A DNA stretch of 64,000 nucleotides from Massospora cicadina (GCA_022478985.1 JAKSZP010013320.1:62001-126000), one strand, 5' to 3'. Positions 32,302-44,189 are shown, numbered from the stretch's first letter. A program made the numbers and translations. Notes: a model not told the origin generated them from the letters alone.

Positions 32302-32560
32302 CCACAGGAAACAGTGGTTTTTGGCCCAGCTGTTCCATATTCTCTCTTGTGTTCCAAGTCTGGCAAGCTCTTCATCCTCTTTACTAGCTTGGTTGAGATA
32401 ATATTGATGGGCGCTCCATGTCAACAATCACCATCACCCTCACTTTATTCACTTTTATATCTAAATATGTACACTCAGAGTATTGTAATATAGTATTTAC
32501 TGAGTGAATGGAAGTGTTATTAGCCTTTCTAGGGTGTGAATAATTTGCGCCAATAATTCA
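32302..32560 (-). pseudogene. Element A protease, N-terminal part
   Basis: Continuation of the interrupted protease, reading leftwards into KLVKRMKSLPDLEHKREYG-like sequence that joins the A fragment left of element B. Equivalent to MVNQIPVRSIIDSGAL... of element D. Confidence 0.7.
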
Positions 32561-33259
32561 GGAAACGATTCCTTTATAACGCCAAGGGGGATAGATAGAT
32601 TGGCCTCATCTTAATGGATGTCTGATAACTCTTCAGGATTCTCAGCAGTTCAAATCTTCTCTGCCAGTTGTCAAGCGTAAGGCCGGGCAACTTCCTGGAT
32701 TATCTCAGGGTCGATTCTCTTCACCCCAGCTCTGGTCATGGCATTCACATCCATATTGACCACTTGGTATAGCTGACCAACTCTTCATCTTTGAACATAT
32801 CACTAATATTGATTATTTCATCCATGATATTGGGAGGAACAGGTTTTCTCCACCGCTCTGATTGTTCCTTGTCTAGGCAGTGGGCGCTTTTCCCAAATCC
32901 TTGGCAGCTGTTGTCTCCTTGGCCTGTACCACGTTAATCTGATCCTTCAACTTTTTACAGTTTATGGCAAAATGTCCTTTCCCGCCACACTGATAGCAGA
33001 CCTTCTATATCTTGCTTAACTGTTTAAATTCTTTGGGCTTATCTTCTGGCACAGTTCAATTGGTAGCCTCCTTAACTCCTTTGTTTCCCTTCAAGGGATC
33101 TGTATTTTGTACCAGATTGGACTTAAAACTTCTATTTGGGGCATCAAATGTCACTCCCAAAATATTCATGTTGTCTACCTTTTGCATGGTATTTATCTCC
33201 ATCATGAACATGGAAGACATCATACGATTCAAATCACAATAGGGCCAAAGGGCCACTCT
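32560..33259 (-). pseudogene. Element A gag C-terminal part with zinc knuckle
   Basis: The minus strand at 32998-32957 reads CYQCGGKGHFAINC, an intact C-x2-C-x4-H-x4-C knuckle. Stops are present on both sides. The capsid part continues beyond the LINE at 38553. Confidence 0.75.
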
Positions 33260-33271
33260 CAAAGTGATTCT
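33260..33271. repeat. Left TSD of the internal L-I LINE
   Basis: CAAAGTGATTCT, identical to 38541-38552. Confidence 0.85.
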
Positions 33272-33377
33272 TATTTAATTTTATTGCGGGGAAGGCCGAC
33301 CATGGGATGTACACTTCCAAATATGACTCAGAAGAGACAAAACTTAGTACCCAGGAAGGCACCCCAGATAAGCGATG

Positions 33378-36300
33378 CTATTTCTTGTTGCCAGCGGGAA
33401 CGCCACTTAGGGGAGGGGGAGGGAACGTGTGAAGGGGCCGTAGCCACAATTGAACACGTGTGGAGGAAAGGGTCTGATTTGATGAACCAAACTGGGAACC
33501 AGGAGGATACCAGCTGTCAGCGTCACAGTGGGAGGTATCCAAACATCCACGCTTGAAAGTGGTCCACCAAATGAGACCGGAATCTGTGGACAGCTTCTGG
33601 GAGGGTGGGGATGGAGCCTGCGATGGCATCCAAGAAAATTTTGTGGATGGTCCACATGGCGATTGCAACCACCAGAGCACGGAGGGAGGGTGGAAGGGGG
33701 AGGCCATTGATAAAGCAAACATATCTCTTGACAGACTGAAGGGATGTGTTTGATCCTGGCCCAGCAGACGTTGAACTTCGCGCCATATCACTTTAGAGGT
33801 GGGGCACTTCTCCAGGCGGTGGAACAGCGTTCCATACTGGCCACACACAACGCAGGATGAGTATAAAGCATTAGAGCGCTCAGCTGTATTATACACCCGC
33901 CTCAGGCAGCGCCACACTTGGGAGCGGACTTGATGCTGCAACAGAGGATGGTGTGCGTATTTCCAGATAGTTTTTTGGGTCTCAATGGAGTAAGGGATGT
34001 CCATCATGTCCAGGTAGTCCACCCTGGATAGGACATGGGGCCGTGTGGGGATCACGCCATCATGGATGGGTAGCCCCTGTACCTCTTGTGTGAACTGGGG
34101 TGAGGGGCGGCCTCTTTGGGTTGTATGTCCACTAATACAAATCCTCCACTCAGCGCTCCGCATGGAGAGGAGGATTCGTTTGTAGTGGGTTTTAGTCCCA
34201 TGAGGGCCTGTGGCCAATGGGTGTGAAGTGAGGTATTTTATCAGGGAGTGGGGGTTTGATGGGTTGTTGAGGCCTAAGGCTTAGGAGAAGTTGGAGCAGG
34301 CCGCGCGGGACCAGTGTTGGGAGGGGAGCGTAAGGGTGGTGATGGCCGCTAACTAGGTACCCAAGATCTTGGCAGCATGGGCTCTGAAGTCAAGCAGACC
34401 CATGCCACCATGATGATGAGGGCTAAACATGACCTCTAGCCGTACTAGTGGAGGGCGGCCTAACCAAAGCCATCCTTGCAGCAGGGCATACAAGGATTTG
34501 AAGAAGCTTGGGGAGAAGGGGATGACGTGGGCTCCAAACCAGACTTTGGTAGCGGTGCATAGAGTTGGCTAATACAACCCTGCCAGTAAGGGAAGTAGGA
34601 TGGGCTCTGAGAGAGGCGATTTGCTTTGTCACGTTGTCCAGAATATGGCTCTCCATTACTGCTGACGCGTATCCGCCTGCCTCCATCCACACGCCCAGAT
34701 GGCGTACCGGTTCTATGGTAGGGAGTGGCATGAAGGGGAGCACCAGTGGGGCGGTGTGTGTTGAGCTGGTAGGGCGAGGATGTGGGCGAGCAGATGGGCT
34801 GGGTTGGGAACTAATTGCTGGGGCCCAGCAGTTCTGAGACTGACCAAGGAGGATGATTTTGGTTTTGGAAGCATTTAGTGCCGCATTACTTACCTGGGAA
34901 TACTCCTGGATGAGAGCTTCAAGCGCGCGTGCATCTTGATTATTAGACACCCCAAACACACAATCATCTGCAAACGCTATCATCTTGACTGGGGCTTGGC
35001 CTGGAACATGGACCCCAGTGAGTTGGGCATTCACATTTCGCAGTAGTGGGTCAAGGATGAAGTATAAGAGTGGGCTGAGGGGGTCCCCTTGTCATAAGCC
35101 CCTTTGAGGGTGGACTACTTCCGTTTGGAAGCCAGGGTTATGTACTGCCATTGTTGCAGATTCCGTGAGCAGCATTACCCAGTTTATGAAGCGGGAGGGG
35201 TAGGCGGAATTGATGGAGGCAGGCCCTGAGGTATTCCCAGTTTACTCTATCATAGGCCTTCTGTTGGTCCAAGAATACAAGTGCCCCAGAGGCTGTGGAC
35301 TGACATGAATTAGCCACAGAGTGCATGTTATCCCAAATAAATCTTCTGAGTATGAAGCCACTTTGCTCTGGGGAGATGGTGGCAGATGCTAAAATCCTTA
35401 AACGGTTATCCATGATTTTTGTTAAAATTTTTGTATCGTGTTGGTTAAAGAAATGGGCGCCAGTTGGCTAAGTCTAGCTTATCCCCTTTCTTGAAAAGTG
35501 TGACAGTAAAGGCCTCAAGTCCTCCTGGTAGGAGGCGCATATCCAACAGGCTCTGGTTAAGTGAAGCGAGCACAGTGGGGATATATATTTGAAGTATTTT
35601 TTGTAGAATTCATATGGGATGCCATCTGGGCCTGGGTTTTTCTGGTTAGGTGCACCGCGGATGGTTGTCCATAATTCGTTTGGATTAAAAAAATCTATTT
35701 CTGGGTATTGAGAAACGGTGCGGATGTGGGATCAGTTGAGAAATTCTGCCACTTTGGCTGGCTGAATTAATCAGATTGGTATAACTCGGAGTAATACTTT
35801 TGTGTTTTGATTGCCACTTCGGCTGGTGTATCCATGATGGAATCATCCAATCTTTGCACCTGTGTGCAGGCCATGCTCTGGTGTGGTGTGAAGAATTTTC
35901 AAAAAAATATGTGGTGCACTTATCACCCTTTGTGATGCATTTGGCCCTGTATTGAACACAAACCTGATGTTTGTGTTGCCTTTTGAGCGCGTTGAGGTGG
36001 GCGGCTGCCTCCGCCCACTTCCAGCCCCATGCAGGGCTGTATCCTGTAGTGGGGATAATGGACTCCAGGTGTGCCAATTCTTCCAGAGCGTGTGAAATGA
36101 TTGCCAATGATGCTCTTGAGCGTCTGGAGGAGAGGTGGCGAGAGTGGCAGATGGTATTCTCTTTGAAGGTTGCCCATGTGGAGATGGGGTCCATGCAAAA
36201 TGGTGTTACAAACTCTTTTGCTAAAGTTGCTTCTTCCACCCAAGTGGAAAATCCTGGTGACGCGAGTTTGGGGGGTGGAGCTTGCACCAATGTGGGGCCC

Positions 36301-37026
36301 TGGCCACTGTGGTGGGTAAGTGGTAGGTTATTGAGACCAGTTGGTGTTTGGAGAATTCAATTTTTGTAGTTTGGAAGTGGGAAATGTGAGGTTGGAATTT
36401 TGCTGGCATGAGGATAAGGTTGATGCAGGTCATAGACCTTAATTGGCCATTGTGGATGTGGGGGCACATCATGTTTTCGAGCAGTGGGGCGTGTCTTGGC
36501 AGTGCATCCATTAACCTGAGGGTGGCCTTTAGAACGTGCAGTTCTACGTGACCCTGGGTGTGTGGGGTGAGGAAGGCCACTGGTCCGTTGGTGTGTTTAG
36601 CCAACAGTTCATGTCGCCAACTATGAAAGGGTCTGTGGGTAGTAGAAGAAATTTGACTGATGAGAAAAATTCCTGATGCTCGCATGCACCATTTGGGGCA
36701 TAGATATTGACAATTGCATGCGCTACGTTGGCCCACGAGAAAGTGACAATGAGGACTCAGCCATTTAAAAATGTTTCTTACAATAAAAATCTGAAGAGAT
36801 TGTTTCTCCGAACTAGGACCCCACAGTGCTCTGACCAAAAGGATAGGGATGGTAGGAGCATGGATTTCCAAGCCTCCTCAGAACCTCGTGGACAGTGGGA
36901 CTCCTGGATGGCCAGGATATCCACGGGTAAATTTTGTTGTAAAAAACTCAGTTTCCTAACCCAGAATGGCGAGGCCTTGAGTCCAGCAATATTCAATGTC
37001 CCTAAAGTGAAGGTTTCCCCCATCGC
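33378..37026 (-). pseudogene. L-I LINE ORF2, broken
   Basis: The start is clear at the ATG of 37023: MGETFTLGTLNIAGLKASPF, then LAIQESHCPRG of the endonuclease. The endonuclease continues to about 36220; RT follows, with YDRVNWEYL (about 35215) and catalytic FADD at 34974-34963. The C-terminal frame 34217-33378 has CVVCGQYGTLFHRLEKC (about 33860-33810), a C-x2-C-x7-H-x4-C cluster. Frameshifts divide it into at least five pieces. The catalytic residues seen are intact. Confidence 0.9.
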
Positions 37027-37029
37027 ACC

Positions 37030-38475
37030 TTAGGTGCAAGGGGGTGGGCACCCAGGCCCACTAGCCTCCTCTAGATCCCCATGGGCCTTCACGGCAGCAT
37101 GGGTGTTAGCAGCAATGCTATCAGGATTTTTGTTAATTTTTGCGGAAAGAGTTGCATTGGCTTTAGCCTTCACTTTTTGTTTCCCTGACGTCGGACAAAT
37201 TTTTTGTGGTGCAGATGAGTTTGGTGCACCGTTGAGCGGGAAAAAAAATTCAGTTGTGATGGGCCCAAAGTCAGTTTCAACTGGAGCTTGGGTGCAACAA
37301 TTTGGTGAGATCAAGTCCCCCATTAGATCCTCAGATTGAGTGGCCCAATCGGCATAGGCTTCCCAATCTGTTTGGTTGATGGATTCCTGAGTTGCTTCTG
37401 CTGCAAAGGTTTAATGTCCTCCTGGCATTGGGAGTATGGGATAGCGGTGGTGGCTTTGGCCGCTTCCTTGGCCGCGGCCCTGTGGGCCTGCTTGGCCTTC
37501 TTCCACTCTTGCAGGGAGATGAGCTTTACCAGTAGGTAGCAGCCTTGTGCTCCCCACAGGAAAGCCTCTTTGGTGCTTAAGGTTGGTTCATAGTGTGCCT
37601 CTCCACTGGCCATGGCCGCCAAGGGGTGCTCTTGGAATGTGATGCCCTCCTTGGTGGGGCATGCATGCGCCTTATGGCCAAACGCGTCACAGTGGGTACA
37701 GATGAGGGGCACGCTGTCCACGGTCACCCAGAATGGGTGGGTGGTATGCCCTTCAATATTGATAAAAGTGGAGTGCAGGATCTGGGTTAGGTCCTTCACG
37801 ATCTCCTCAGTTGGGGTCAGAACTGCAATGGCTTTGCTGCTGCACAGGTGTGGCATCAGCGTGAAGTGTTGCATTTTGGAAAGATTGTATTTCACCGTAT
37901 ACAGAGAGACCATCTTTCAGGTGTTGTTCCAAAATGTCACGTTTTACCGTAGTAGGCAAAAAGTCAACTGTGAGGAAAATTTGGTTTGATTTCATCCATC
38001 TGGTGTGTTTGGTTTCGACGACCCATTGGCCTTTGGGGAGGTTGACCACTACTCATACTACAGCAGCCTTGTCTTCTGCCTCTTTGTTTTCAAAACCTAG
38101 GTAAGCCAACCACGTGACATTGAGTGAGGTGTGACGTACACCGCGGTTGGGAAAAAGGTGTGCACATCTTCACAAAATTTTTCCCATAAAGCCATTTGTT
38201 GGATGTCCAGAAACACGCGGACTCCATATTCCACAGACAAAAGTGGCTTGGAGTGCGGCGTGTTGATGTACTGGTTGCACCTTGCTTGCCATGCGAGTAT
38301 TTCTGGGGAAATAGTGACTGCCAGTTTTTTAAAATTTTTGTCTATTCCGCCAGTTTCTCCGGGGCGTTTTCAAACGTTGGAGGCCGCAAGCCTTCCACCT
38401 GCTCCTCTTACCTTACTTGCCCAACTGCTCCCTGACATGGGCGCAGACTATTCTCCTCTGTGAGATTATCAAACT
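37030..38475 (-). pseudogene. L-I LINE ORF1 (zinc knuckle), broken
   Basis: The best frame, 37913-37323, has FWVTVDSVPLICTHCDAFG followed by HKAHACP, i.e. a C-x2-C-x4-H-x4-C knuckle at about 37705-37664, then a lysine/alanine-rich helix-forming stretch (EWKKAKQAHRAAAKEAAKAT). Upstream, 38049-37807 has IFLTVDFLPTTVKRDILEQH, similar to FSNLPTTVDPESLKLALHRG of L-II ORF1. The N-terminal end near 38460 is degraded. Same two-block plus knuckle plan as L-II. Confidence 0.78.
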
Positions 38476-38540
38476 AGATTCAGACTTGAATTGAGTAGGT
38501 TGCAAAATTGATTGCAACGAGAAAGAAAAGTTTGTTTGCA

Positions 38541-38552
38541 AAGTGATTCTAG
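38541..38552. repeat. Right TSD of the internal L-I LINE
   Basis: CAAAGTGATTCT; see 33260-33271. Confidence 0.85.
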
Positions 38553-39440
38553 CATCAAAGTCATCCAATACTTTCACTCCATCCAGGATCTGTGACTCCT
38601 GGTAAAATTAATCCATGAATCTAGCAAGAGACTCATCTTTATGGAATTGAATGCCCATAAATTCTTGCTTGCGTTTTAACATGCAGGTTGGACTTCCAAA
38701 CTCCTTCATGATGGCCGCCTTTTCCTTGGCATATCACCAGCTGTCCCCCTCCAGGTGAGGTAACACTAAGTTTTGACAGTTGGTGTCCAGGAAGTTCATG
38801 ACCGTCAATGCCTTTTGATGATCTCCATAGCCATTCATGGTCATGTCAAACAGTCAGAAAAATGCTGGGCGATATCCCAATGGAACGTTGGCAATTTTGG
38901 CGTTGCCTTAAATTCCTCTGAGTCATTTCTGGTTGACTCTCAGTTCAGCTACTAGTCTAACTTGTGGAGTGACTTCAGGCATCATCTCTGAAATGGCATT
39001 GAAAGTGGGCGGCATGTTCCTTGGGGTAATCAACTTCCTAAGTATCATGCAAAGACTTCTCTCTTTGGCATCACTTGCCATATTGGCTCACAAGCACATC
39101 TGTGAGCTTTAACTTACTCCACTTGTTTGATTAATTTCTCAATATCTGCACCAAACTTTCCTAAATGAATGTGATCCACTTCTCAATCCATTTTCATGTA
39201 TAGGACCTCTCGAATGAGGTCCCCTTCTTTCTTCTTCAATGAGTTTACTTTGCCGAGTAACTTGTTTCTGAAGTTGTCTACATTCTCTTCTACTTCCTCC
39301 ACCTTGGCGACTCATTCTTCCAAGGCTGCGAACCCCCAATGGTCCATTGAGTTTAAGGCATTCTTGTTCACAGTGGCGATTCTAATCCACAGCTTGCATA
39401 GTTCTTCTTTATACCACATTATAATAAATCCTTTACTTAA
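38553..39440 (-). pseudogene. Element A gag N-terminal and capsid part
   Basis: Reading leftwards from about 39090 a broken frame gives a gag-like protein. Around 38500-38900 its sequence (…FMGIQFHKDESLARFMD…) parallels element D gag (53531-54031, FMGIQFKKDETVGAFANHF). A lysine/glutamate-rich, coiled-coil-like region lies at 39120-39340. Stops are frequent. Confidence 0.65.
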
Positions 39441-39443
39441 CTA

Positions 39444-39462
39444 CCCCCTGTAGTGAGCACCA
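39444..39462 (-). promoter_or_regulatory. Primer-binding site of element A
   Basis: Plus-strand CCCCCTGTAGTGAGCACCA, three bases from the LTR. Identical over 18 bases to element D (55608-55625). Confidence 0.85.
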
Positions 39463-39465
39463 ACT

Positions 39466-40598
39466 TGTAAAAATTTACTTATGGTTGATTATTGGCCATC
39501 AACCCAGTAACCTTTTTACTGCACAGGTTCAATTTCCTCATGCACTTCATTGCATTGTATAGAATGTATTAATCAATAATAGTATGGAGACTATTATCTA
39601 AAGCTGAGATTGAACTTATTATTTGGCCCAACGCTCGGCCAGTATTTCCAATTAAAATACTCTTGAAGTCGTACTTGTAGGAATCCAATTCCCTATACTC
39701 TTGTCCACCCAATGTTTGCTAAGATACCCCAGTGATAGTCTCTCTTAGCCTAACACATAGTTGGCAGCTATCCCTAAGTGGCTCCTTTGTCTCTAGATAC
39801 CCACTTAGATCTTTACTCTTCTCTCTGAGAGTCTTCCAATTATTGCCTTCTGCAATATCCTTGAGATAGAACGAACAATAGAAGCTGATAGTCTAACTAT
39901 ACACTGAATTGATAATGTTACTGTAAAAGTACTTGTTAAAACAGAGCTAGGTTTTTTATTATAGTAAATCCTAGGGAATTATATAGTAGGGGATTCAAAT
40001 GTCTAACCTTCAGTTGACACCTCTTTGATGAAGCAGCAGCCGTTGCCATTGAATCACCCTTCCTCATCTTGGCAGCAATGGTCTTCCCCATCCTGGCTAG
40101 GATTCAGACGTTGGACATCCTTGAGACCTAAAATGGAAAGAGTCAGAAAATGTGTCCCTTAACGTTTTTCTCTTGATCAAAGTAATCCAACCATAATTGG
40201 ATAGCAACCTGCTAAGGTAATGGGACTTATTACCCACTATTGCAGGTCAATCACCAACCAATCGATTTGCTAGTTACAGGTAGCATCACTCGCCTCACAA
40301 CTTACTATTAATTCCTAATCAGTTGGTGGTGAAATCTGACTGATCCCAATCGGTACACCTGATAGTTAATCACTATCAGATGCCTCTATTTCATTGGCAA
40401 CTCCGCCCAATGAGATCTTAGGTATTCATCCAGATTGATCCCCAATGAATATGACCAGGCGAATATCCCAAAATCCCCCAAATGTAGTTCCTCCAAAACT
40501 TGGGCCAACCGATTCCTGATCTACTTCACCTTAGGGAAATTTCCCCTAGCGATACTAGGTAATCTAGCAGGCTGGGAATATGGTCAAAAATCCCAACA
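39466..40598 (-). repeat. Right (5') LTR of element A
   Basis: TGTAAAAATTTACTTATGG ... CAAAAATCCCAACA, 1133 bp; partner of 19954-21088. Confidence 0.93.
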
Positions 40599-40603
40599 GG
40601 GTA

Positions 40604-41565
40604 AAAAGTGTACACTATTATGATCTTTTTAGTTAGTATTTAATTGTGTCAAGGCTTGAAGTTTGGATAAGCTAGGAATGTCCAAATTAGGTAATTATGG
40701 GGATTTAACTTATCTGAGCTCTTGAGTCTCGGTTTGCATCAATGGAACAAATTTTTGAAAGTCAATACTGGGTAGGACTAGTCCATTCAGAAAAAAGTAT
40801 ATATTTAACCCAATCATTGGGAAAGAAAATATCTTCACCTTGTGGGAACCCTCCACCCCTATAAAAGGGGGTGGTCTCCTCCTAAGAGCTTTAACTGAAG
40901 TGTTGGGGGCCGAGGAGGAGCCTTGGCATAACTTTATATATTCAGCTGCAGTTTCAGCGCAACCCAATTCCCAAGAGATGGAAAATTTGGCTTAGAATTG
41001 GATAAAATAGAATGCTATGATTTGAGGGGCCTCACCAAGAATTGGCCTGGGACTTTTGGTCGATTTTGTCCTTATTATTAACCAAAGCACTTTTATTACA
41101 GTATCAGACTTGTAATTGTCTGACACTTTTTATGCCAAGATCACAAAAAGGTGTTGTTTGGATTCAAACTAAACTTAAATTATAATCACCTATGACAGCG
41201 GGATTTGAATCTAATCCCAAGTAACGATTATAGTCCATGATAGGGGCATTCTTAATCTAAGGAATTAACCACTCCCAATGTCAGAGTACAAACCTGATCC
41301 AGACAATCAAATGTTACTACTACAAACAAGTATCAAGATTCCGCAAAAAACCTTTATTGCTTATCATTATAGATCTTGGCAAAAAAGCGCTTGGCGTTTT
41401 TCCCCAATGATTAGTACCTGATTTCCCATGAATATTAATTATAGAAGATAAACTAGTTTACGTTCTTATCACAATATTTTTTAGATTCTACTAATTGATT
41501 AAAAGCAAGGACATTTTTAAAAAAAAAGGAGATTTTACCCTTAATTGTTAGTTAGTTTTATAGAT
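40604..41565 (+). repeat. Unclassified repeat F1 with TATA-like motif
   Basis: It shares an ordered set of motifs with F2 (42131-43066): a TCTCG...CA(A/T)...AAATTTT block, then TATAAAAGGGGGT (40860-40872), then ...GCCAAGAGATG/CCCAAGAGATG. The overall layout resembles an LTR promoter region on the plus strand, but no PBS or PPT partner was found. Before insertion of A it was continuous with 19378-19953. It includes a hairpin TCAGAC-N8-GTCTGA (41104-41123) and a tRNA-like sequence (41200-41285). Confidence 0.45.
41150..41285 (-). repeat. Possible third tRNA-related SINE (S3)
   Basis: On the minus strand, GTGGTTAATTCCTTAG (A-box-like) is followed about 55 bases later by AGATTCAAATCCCGC, a good B-box match. 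No clear TSD was found and there is a single copy in the window, so the call is tentative. Confidence 0.4.
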
Positions 41566-42112
41566 ATATTAATCCTTGCGCTGGTGGCTTTAGTTGGCTG
41601 AACTCCTCCCAGATGGTTGTATTTCATCCTCCACATCCTAACAACAGTGTAGTTCTTCTCAGCTTTGGTAAGTACCTTGGATTAGTACTTGATTTGGTAT
41701 TCTATCTCTTCTTTATCCAATCTGGAAGGTATTTCATGGAGCTTAATTTCACTTGCATCAGTATATAAGAAAAGCGTTTTTTAAATTCTGGTAAGCTAGC
41801 ACTGGTGCTCTAATAATATAGCTTTCAACTCTTCGAAGGCCTGCTTTTTCTCCAAGCCCAATTTAAACTGGGTTTCTTTTATCAACAGGTATGCGAGAGC
41901 TGCAGTTAAGTCCACAAAATGGGGATAAACTTCGAATAGTACCCAACTTCCTGAGTTATATTTTTGTGTTGTTAAGACAGTGCCTCTAATTTTCCAAGAA
42001 AAGGTTATAAACAAAAATAAGGAATCTTGCCTTGCACAGTGTTAACATCTTTATAATTTTGAAGAATAGAATATAATACCCCCTTAAGTAGATAAATGGC
42101 AAGAGAATCAAA
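41566..42112 (-). pseudogene. Element E RT C-terminus and RNase H start
   Basis: The frame 42014-41796 contains HFVDLTAALAYLLIKETQFK and KKQAFEELKAILLEH, matching KFAQLSEPLVRLLKKNIPFQ and QKAAFETMKLLLQKR of element B. Further left, KVLTKAEKNYTVV (about 41650) corresponds to the RNase H SKMLSKTECNYSVT block of B. The rest is missing. Confidence 0.7.
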
Positions 42113-42130
42113 AGTATCATTTATAAGTAG

Positions 42131-43066
42131 ATAAAATAGTAATTTTTTCAATGAGATGACTAACAAAGGGATTTGTCAAACCACCACATTATAAAAATAA
42201 TTGGGGTCTGGGCTAGGATTGGTTTGGCGACGCTTGGTGTTGGAATCTGGGCTCTTTTTAAGCTTAAAAGTGATTTTTATCCATGGATTTTAACAATAAT
42301 AATGCAAGAGAGATAATACTCTCAACCGCAGTTTTAAATCATTGAGGGGAAATAAAAATCACACTTTAAATGTAATATTGAAACTAAGTTATTTCGTTTT
42401 ATAAAAGGAAAGATTAGCAAGTTAAGTGATTTTTTATTAGATTTAAGCTTTCTATAAGGTAACCAATTTTGAGGATATCTCAAGATACTATGGGATGCAT
42501 GTTAAGCATAGCATAGCTCAATTCAGCTAAATTAAGATTTGGCCTATTAGAGAGTTTGAAAAGCGTTACTTCTCGATTCATAAAAATTTTGGTTGATAAA
42601 TGGATAGTGGGGATGACAAACCCATTAAGTAAGGACTTAATATTTAATCTAATCAACCGCCCTACAACCATCTACCTCTCACCCAATTACTAAACTCCCT
42701 ATTAGACGATTTGTTAGAGAATTATTTGCATCCCCTGGAACTCTTTTAAGTCTATAAAAGGGGGTTTGTTCACCTAGCTGTTTGCACTGCTTTCACGCTA
42801 GTGCATGGGTGGACTTGGGAGCCTGTGGCCTCATTACGCCAAGAGATGCTGGTAGCCTCTTAGGATTGATATGAGGTTTTAGGTGAAGCATTGGTAGTAA
42901 TTATATTACACCAAGAGGACAGATTCTACCAAAAATTGGATAGGCCTTTATTGTTATAAAAATTGGAGCTATTATCCTTCGTTGTAATTTATAAACTGAT
43001 TAAACAATTGTTTTTCTTACACTTGAATCTGATTTTAGCCAATAAAGAAAGACTTTTATCAATGGT
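42131..43066. repeat. Unclassified repeat F2 inserted in element E
   Basis: Flanked by near-identical direct repeats AGTATCATTTATAAGTAG (42113-42130) and AGTATCATTTCTCAAGTAG (43067-43085), which implies an insertion with a long TSD. It contains TATAAAAGGGGGT (42753-42765) as in F1. No coding sequence recognised. Nature unknown: the long TSD fits a LINE- or SINE-driven insertion, the TATA layout fits an LTR. Confidence 0.5.
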
Positions 43067-43085
43067 AGTATCATTTCTCAAGTAG

Positions 43086-44130
43086 GCATATGCTTGAGAC
43101 TTCAAATTAAGATGAATATTGCCTGATTTGGTGATATTGTATTTTAAGAGCAAATCCAACCCCCATTTACAAATTAATTATATAAACCATAGATATTCAG
43201 ACCGTATTTTTGATCTTTAAAACTGTGTATGTAACGCTTTATCTGCATCACGTACCTTATGAGCATCAAAATGAGCCTGCTTGATCTTAACCCAACGTTA
43301 ATCCAAGGTTTTCCTGATATCTGGGAGGAAGGCCAGATTAACCTTTTTTGCTTTTCTTACCTATTCTTTGTCCCCATTACGTAAACCAGCAATCATGTCA
43401 TGGGACATGAAAAATGTTGTGCATGCTTTAAGTTTGTTCCATGGCTACTATGTCTTTGCTCTTTCATTCCTGAGACTTGATTCTTTTTGAACTGATCTCA
43501 TGTCCTAGGAGCGCCATCTGTCTCTTCATGAAGGCACAATTGCTTTATTTCATCTTCAAGCTAGATTTTTGAATCTGTGTAAACACATCTCATAAGTTCT
43601 GGAGGTTCTTGGAAAGTGCGACAGAATACAGTTATATCATCTAGATATATGAGCACACTGGATAGCTTGAGATACTACAAAGATTCAGTTGACTGGTCTT
43701 TGGAAAGTGGCAGGGGAGTTACACACCCTAGCAGCATCCTTGTGAATTCAAATAATTCTTGAAGATTATCAGTACGCACTTTTCTTGATTCTCAGGTAGA
43801 GCTCCATCTGCCTGAAGCTTCTGTCCAGGTCCATCACTGAGAAGTACTTTAATCCTCCAAACTGCTTCAAGGCATCATCTATCCTTAAAAGCAGTACTAA
43901 TCTTTCTTGTTAAAATTTTTTCAACCAGTGGTAGCCCATAATCATGTGTTGTGTTCCATCCTTCTTGCATACCAGTAGAAAAGGAAAATCCCAAAGGCTC
44001 TTTGAGGGTCTGATTAAACCTGCTTTCTTGACCTGATCTAAAACTTTATTGATAACTTCATCTTCAGCTTTGGATTGACACAACGGTTTAGAATTGAATG
44101 GGATGGAGATCTGGTGTCCATCCTATGAAC
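43086..44130 (-). pseudogene. Element E reverse transcriptase
   Basis: The minus strand keeps VLIYLDDIT with YLDD at 43647-43636. To its right, LKYFSVMDLDRSFRQ-like and KKVLDQVKKAGLI-like segments (43830-44050) match the finger and palm regions. Frames are broken. Confidence 0.75.
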
Positions 44131-44189
44131 CTCTCCTTTGCACATTACTTAGATCTTTAGTCTAGTGCTGAAGTCGTCGTTTAACTCAT

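Larger units (their letters stand above)
33272..38540 (-). mobile_element. LINE family L-I, complete copy inside element A gag
   Basis: A 5269-bp minus-strand LINE with 12-bp TSD CAAAGTGATTCT. ORF1 with zinc knuckle, then ORF2 with endonuclease, RT and Cys/His motif, then a 3' end CCCCGCAATAAAATTAAATA (33272-33291). ORF2 is collinear with 1-3695, so this copy supplies the 5' half missing there. Confidence 0.92.
19954..40598 (-). mobile_element. Gypsy LTR retrotransposon A, complete ends, split by two later insertions
   Basis: Two LTRs of 1135 and 1133 bp (19954-21088, 39466-40598) flank PPT, antisense ORF, IN, RNase H, RT, dUTPase-like domain, protease, gag and PBS, read right to left on the minus strand. 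The flanks GGATA (19949-19953) and GGGTA (40599-40603) match at 4 of 5 bases, as an aged 5-bp TSD. Without element B (26465-32296) and the LINE (33272-38540), element A is about 9.5 kb, close to element D. Confidence 0.92.

Noticed and set aside
36707..38463. Plus-strand open frames over the internal LINE (for example 37612-37989)
   Set aside because: They mirror ORF1/ORF2 of the minus-strand L-I LINE, which has motif support.
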